DNA from: Rhizobacter sp964253025
GTDB lineage: Bacteria > Pseudomonadota > Gammaproteobacteria > Burkholderiales > Burkholderiaceae_C
Direction of reading: 5' to 3'
Assembly (NCBI RefSeq): GCF_964253025.1
Contig: NZ_CAXUQC020000001.1
Span: forward strand, 4,774,001 to 4,838,000
Length of the DNA stretch: 64,000 bases
In this document: positions 60,442 to 64,000 of the stretch, in pieces
Numbering within the stretch: position 1 is the stretch's first letter
How the letters are laid out: the number at the start of each line of letters is the position of its first letter
Notes under the pieces: model-generated
Database searches by the model: none
Seen by the model: the letters and a program-made list of their open reading frames with translations, nothing else
Told to the model about the DNA's origin: nothing
Program-made: the position numbers and the translations under genes

Positions 60442-63027
60442 TCAGGCTCCGGCGTGCCGCGCTTCCATCCGCCGGCCTTCGGCCAGCGCCAGGGTGCAGT
60501 CGTCCAGCGGCAAGGGACGCGAGAAGTAGAAGCCCTGCATCTGGTCGCAGTCGTGCGAGCGCAGGAACTGCATCTGTTCCGCGGTCTCCACCCCCTCGGC
60601 CACCACGTCGAGGCGCAGGCTGTGCGCCAGCCGGATGATGGCCAGGGCGATGGAGGCGTCGTTGGGGTCGGTCGTCACGTCGCGCATGAAGCTGCGATCG
60701 ATCTTGAGCGCGTCGAGCGGAAAGCGCTTGAGGTACGCCAGGCTCGAATAGCCGGTGCCGAAGTCGTCCACCGAGAGGCGCACGCCATAGGCCTTCAAGG
60801 CGCCGAGCGTGCGGGCCGCGGCATCGGCGTCGGCCATCAGCATCGACTCAGTCAGTTCGAACTCCAGCATCGCCGGGTCGCCCCCCTCTTCGGCGACGAT
60901 GGTGCGCACCAGTTCGTCCAGGCCCTTTTCCTGGAACTGTCGCGCCGAGAGGTTGATGGCCACCGGCCGGAGCGGCAGGCCGTCCGCGCGCCAGCGCGCC
61001 AGTTGTCGGCACACGGTCCGCAGCACCCATTCGCCGACCGCGACGATCATGCCGGTCTCCTCGAGGATGCCGATGAACTCGAGCGGCGGCACCATGCCGC
61101 GCACCGGATGCTGCCAGCGCAGCAGCGCCTCGAAGCCGCTGATTTCGCCGCTCGCGATGTTGACCTTCGGCTGGTAGTGCAACAGGAACTCGTCGCGCTC
61201 GAGCGCATTGCGCAGCTGGCTTTCCAGCTGCAGCCGCTGCACCGCCTGTTCGTTCATCTGGCGCAGGTAGAAGAGGAAGGTGTTGCGACCTCGCTGCTTC
61301 GCCTGGTTCATCGCCACGTCGGCGCAACGCAGCAGGCCGTGGGCGTCCCGGCCATCCTCCGGAAACACGCTGATGCCGATGCTGGCCGACACGTACACCG
61401 CCTCGCCGTCAAGCCGGAAAGGCTCGGCCAGCGCAGCCATCACGCGCTTGGCGACGGTGGCCGCGTCGTCCGGTTTGGGCAGCACGATGGCGAACTCGTC
61501 GCCGCCCAACCGACCGACGGTGTCGCTCGCTCGCACACAGGCCTTCAGCCGCTGCGCGGCCTGCCGCAGGAGATCATCGCCGCAGGCATGACCCAGCGTG
61601 TCGTTGACCAACTTGAAGCGGTCGAGGTTGAGGAACATGACATCGACGCGCCAGTCGTGCCGTTCGGCATGCGCCAAGGCCTGCGACAGCCGGTCCATCA
61701 CCAGGGAGCGGTTCGGCAACCCGGTGAGGGTGTCGAACTGGGCGAGGTGCGTGAGGCGGCCTTCGGCGTCCACGCGGTCCATGGCGGTGGCGAGGGTGTT
61801 GGCCACGCTCTGCAGGAAGTCGATGTGCTTGGCGCCGAAGTTGCGCTGGCTGCGGCTGTACACGCCAAGCACGCCGCGCGGGCCCTTCGGGCCAGGGATG
61901 GGCACGCCCAGGCCGCTGCGCACACCGTGGCGTTGCAGCAAGGCGCAGCCGCCCGGGGCATGGCCCGGGTGGTCCGACACGATCACCGGTGCAGCCGTCG
62001 CCAGCACCTGGGCGCTCTGCGTGAGCAGGCCCGGCGCGGACATCGGCTGCCCGACGCTGCCGCTGTCGAAGCCGACGGCCGCCCGCAACACGAGGCCGCT
62101 GCCGTCCGGCGGGCACTGGCTGACCTCGGCGAACTCGAGGCCCAGGCCCTCTGACGCCGCTGTGGCCGCATGCTCGAACAAGTCGTCCAGGCCGGCGTCG
62201 GTAAGGGCCTTCTGGCCGAACCGGGCGATGAGGCGCTGCTGATGGGCGGCGCGCTGCACACCGAGCTCGGCCAGCTTGCGGGCGGTGATGTCGCGCGAGA
62301 TGGTGACGATCACCCAGCCATCGGCGGTGTGCAGCGCGCGGCGTCGGATCTCCACGTACAAACGCTGGCCCATGCCGCGTTTCACGCTCCACTCCACTGG
62401 CTGCACCGCATCGCCGGCCGCGATCACGTCGTCGTAGACGCGGGCCACGGCTTCGGGGGTGCTGTTCAGTGCACCGGCCGGGCCCATGGCCATCAGCTCA
62501 CTGCGCGTGCACTGCCGCAGCTTGCAGGCGGCGTCGTTGACGTCGATGAAGCGCAAGGTGGCGCGATCGACCAGGTAGATCGCATCGGACGTCGTTTCCA
62601 TCGCGGTTCGGAACCGGGCCAGGGCCTCGTCGCCGTTGTCGAGGGAGGAGATGTCGTCGAACGCGAGCAGCACCGTGCCGGCCTGACCCGCGCCCAGCGG
62701 CGTGACGCGCGCCAGGTCGCGTCGGCCGTGGCGCTCACGCAGGCACAGGGAAAAGGCCGGGTGCACGCCCTGTTGCACGGCACGCACGCCGGCCGCCAGT
62801 ACAGCCGCATCCTCGCGGTGGAAGGGCGTCGCGACGGCACAGGCGTCGAAGAAGTTGCCGCCCTCGCGTCCCCAGGGGTGGTCCACGGCCTCCCGCCACG
62901 CGCGGTTCGCGTCGGCCAGCGATCCGTCCGGGCGGATCAGGCAGACGCGCCCCGGCAACGCGTCGAGCATGGCATGGGCCAGCGACACGGCGGAGTCAGG
63001 CAGGGAGGCGCGAAAGGAAAGAGACAC
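60442..63027 (-). CDS. c-di-GMP enzyme: PAS-PAS-GAF-GGDEF-EAL
   Basis: 861 residues from a GTG at 63027; the start is uncertain (an ATG at 62970 is an alternative; no strong Shine-Dalgarno for either). No TM helix, so cytoplasmic. PAS about 15-125, PAS about 135-255, GAF about 275-410, GGDEF about 420-580, EAL about 595-845. GGDEF intact at 508-512 with RASD inhibitory site at 499-502; EAL at 633-635 and the residues NLSAR, ELTESM, DDFGTGYSS, LKIDRSF and AEGVE are present. Likely both activities, regulated by PAS/GAF ligands unknown. Confidence 0.93.
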   Translation of the reverse strand: MSLSFRASLPDSAVSLAHAMLDALPGRVCLIRPDGSLADANRAWREAVDHPWGREGGNFFDACAVATPFHREDAAVLAAGVRAVQQGVHPAFSLCLRERHGRRDLARVTPLGAGQAGTVLLAFDDISSLDNGDEALARFRTAMETTSDAIYLVDRATLRFIDVNDAACKLRQCTRSELMAMGPAGALNSTPEAVARVYDDVIAAGDAVQPVEWSVKRGMGQRLYVEIRRRALHTADGWVIVTISRDITARKLAELGVQRAAHQQRLIARFGQKALTDAGLDDLFEHAATAASEGLGLEFAEVSQCPPDGSGLVLRAAVGFDSGSVGQPMSAPGLLTQSAQVLATAAPVIVSDHPGHAPGGCALLQRHGVRSGLGVPIPGPKGPRGVLGVYSRSQRNFGAKHIDFLQSVANTLATAMDRVDAEGRLTHLAQFDTLTGLPNRSLVMDRLSQALAHAERHDWRVDVMFLNLDRFKLVNDTLGHACGDDLLRQAAQRLKACVRASDTVGRLGGDEFAIVLPKPDDAATVAKRVMAALAEPFRLDGEAVYVSASIGISVFPEDGRDAHGLLRCADVAMNQAKQRGRNTFLFYLRQMNEQAVQRLQLESQLRNALERDEFLLHYQPKVNIASGEISGFEALLRWQHPVRGMVPPLEFIGILEETGMIVAVGEWVLRTVCRQLARWRADGLPLRPVAINLSARQFQEKGLDELVRTIVAEEGGDPAMLEFELTESMLMADADAAARTLGALKAYGVRLSVDDFGTGYSSLAYLKRFPLDALKIDRSFMRDVTTDPNDASIALAIIRLAHSLRLDVVAEGVETAEQMQFLRSHDCDQMQGFYFSRPLPLDDCTLALAEGRRMEARHAGA

Positions 63028-63149
63028 CCATGGATTTTCCGATCCAGGGCCCGGAAAAGATGAACGCGCATTGCCGATTAACTCACGCTCGGCTGCGGCC
63101 TGTGCAACCGACGCGCAGGCGGTGCTGTCACCTGCAGGACACGGACGGG

Positions 63150-63491
63150 TCAGTCTTCGTCGGCCTGGATGCGCAGCCCCAGCCGCCGCACCCCGCGGCA
63201 ATCGGTCACGGCAGCCACCCGCAGCGGCTGCCCCGCCGGCACGCTGCATCGCACCCGGTAGTCCAGGCCGTCGCCGCCGTCGGCGTGTGTGGGCACTCGC
63301 CGCGTCCATTGGTGCGCGCCGTTCACGAGGACGCGCAGTTCGTGCCATGGCTCCGCGGCGTCCGGCACGGCACGCACCCGCCAGTCGACGGCCACCTCGA
63401 AGGCACGGTCGCGGACGGCGTCAGGGGGAATGTCGAGGTGGGCGACGCTGGCGTCGCCTGCGTCGGCTTCCCAGTGTTCGGGGCGGCCCAT
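63150..63491 (-). CDS. Small conserved protein of unknown function
   Basis: 113 residues, MGRPEHWEADAGDASVAHLDIPPDA; predicted mainly beta strand (FEVAVDWRVRAV, WHELRVLVNG, LDYRVRCSVPAG, LRVAAVTD). No signal peptide, TM or Cys motif (two scattered Cys). Not matched to a known family. Ends 123 bp upstream of the GTG start of the EAL protein on the same strand and is divergent from the split-barrel gene at 63658. Coding is supported by strong third-position GC; confidence moderate. Confidence 0.65.
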   Translation of the reverse strand: MGRPEHWEADAGDASVAHLDIPPDAVRDRAFEVAVDWRVRAVPDAAEPWHELRVLVNGAHQWTRRVPTHADGGDGLDYRVRCSVPAGQPLRVAAVTDCRGVRRLGLRIQADED

Positions 63492-63657
63492 GGTCACGGG
63501 CGGCCGGCAGTCACGGCGGCTTGGGTCATGGCGTCGTGCAGGTGGGCGAAGAATTGCGGGCTGCAATCATAGGCATGCGGGCACATCCCCGTGCGGTCGG
63601 GGATTCGCCCGCATCCCTTGCAACCTGGCCACACTGGCCACCACCGACGAGGCGTCC

Positions 63658-64000
63658 ATGTCCACAGTTCCCTTGCCACTCGAAGCCCACTGGTCGGAGA
63701 TCCGCCGGGTGGTCGACCGAAGCCAGCGATCGGGAATGCACTGCGCCATCGCGTCCGTCGGTCCCGACGGCGGTCCGCATGTCACGCCCATCGGCATGGT
63801 GTTCCTGCACGACGCGCCCGGTGGATTCTTCTTCGACCGCTACACCACGGGACTGGCCGCCAACGTCGAGGCCCGGCCCGACATCTGCCTGATGGCGGTG
63901 GACACGCGCCGAGGATTCTGGCTTCGCTCGCTGCTCCGCGGGCGCTTCGCCACGCCGCCGGGCTTGCGGCTCATCGGCACCGCCGGACCGCTGCGCCCTG
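63658..64000 (+). CDS. Pyridoxamine 5'-phosphate oxidase-like split-barrel protein (cut by window end)
   Basis: 114 codons visible, open at the right edge. MSTVPLPLEAHWSEIRRVVD, then HCAIASVGPDGGPHVTPIGMVF, GFFFDRYTTGLAANVEARPDICLMAVD: the FMN-binding split-barrel pattern with substrate/FMN strand GPHVTPIG. Members bind FMN, F420 or heme; true PdxH activity is not implied. GACGAGGCG before the ATG is a weak Shine-Dalgarno. Divergent from the small unknown gene. Confidence 0.82.
   Translation, partial: MSTVPLPLEAHWSEIRRVVDRSQRSGMHCAIASVGPDGGPHVTPIGMVFLHDAPGGFFFDRYTTGLAANVEARPDICLMAVDTRRGFWLRSLLRGRFATPPGLRLIGTAGPLRP

Overview
The window is GC-rich, gene-dense chromosomal DNA of a Gram-negative betaproteobacterium. 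The order Burkholderiales fits best. Reasons: a three-gene proton-translocating transhydrogenase (pntAA/pntAB/pntB), the argS - SPOR protein - dsbA - lptA - lptB - rpoN neighbourhood, a 337-residue Burkholderiales-type porin, malate synthase A, and many LysR regulators and c-di-GMP enzymes. The genus is not resolved. I see no rRNA or tRNA gene, CRISPR array, insertion sequence, phage gene or replication origin. The window starts inside one gene (3' end missing) and ends inside another.

Layout. 1-5.6 kb: a translationally coupled pair (blue-copper-like secreted protein and membrane c-di-GMP enzyme), a CAP-domain lipoprotein, then mnmA with a NudJ-type Nudix hydrolase. 5.7-11.5 kb: pntAA-panD-pntAB-pntB, closed by a clear intrinsic terminator, then fadD and a small unknown protein. 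11.7-16.8 kb: rsmE, an orphan 7-TM histidine kinase overlapping tail-to-tail with an rRNA-methyltransferase-like gene, a YbhB/YbcL protein, and an AraC regulator 5 bp behind rpoN. 16.8-22.9 kb (minus strand): rpoN, lptB, lptA, dsbA, a SPOR protein and argS, which link LPS export, disulfide formation and the envelope. 23-31 kb: a Ser/Thr kinase with a cyclic-nucleotide-binding tail, a PsiF-repeat protein, a LysR gene divergent from aceB, an MFS exporter, a geranylgeranyl-reductase-family flavoprotein and a class II glutamine amidotransferase.

31-37.6 kb: a CHASE3-GGDEF protein, an esterase, a porin and a two-subunit molybdenum hydroxylase. 38-41.7 kb: two fasciclin-domain genes behind a promoter overlapped by two 16-bp palindromes exactly 21 bp apart, then two exported proteins of unknown function. 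41.7-46.8 kb: small genes (DUF3606, YdjM-like, VOC, zinc ribbon, DUF4265, hemerythrin) and an NmrA-like/LysR divergent pair. 46.8-54.5 kb: a four-PAS hybrid kinase, then nucleotide genes: pyrF and purB on minus, upp and codA on plus. 54.5-64 kb: an M48 peptidase, a GST, a NarL-type regulator, ahpC-ahpF with an OxyR-like upstream site, a PAS-PAS-GAF-GGDEF-EAL protein, and a truncated flavin-binding split-barrel protein.

Strongest leads. (1) The codA-family deaminase keeps every metal ligand of E. coli CodA but has Cys where CodA has the discriminating Asp-314. Loss of that residue is the reported signature of 5-methylcytosine deaminases. (2) A good sigma-54 -24/-12 element lies just upstream of upp-codA. 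(3) The fasciclin promoter has tandem operator palindromes on one helix face. (4) A type-1 copper protein is translationally coupled to a c-di-GMP sensor enzyme. (5) A 15-bp inverted repeat sits at the lptA start, where no Shine-Dalgarno is visible. Everything was read by eye; no similarity search was run.
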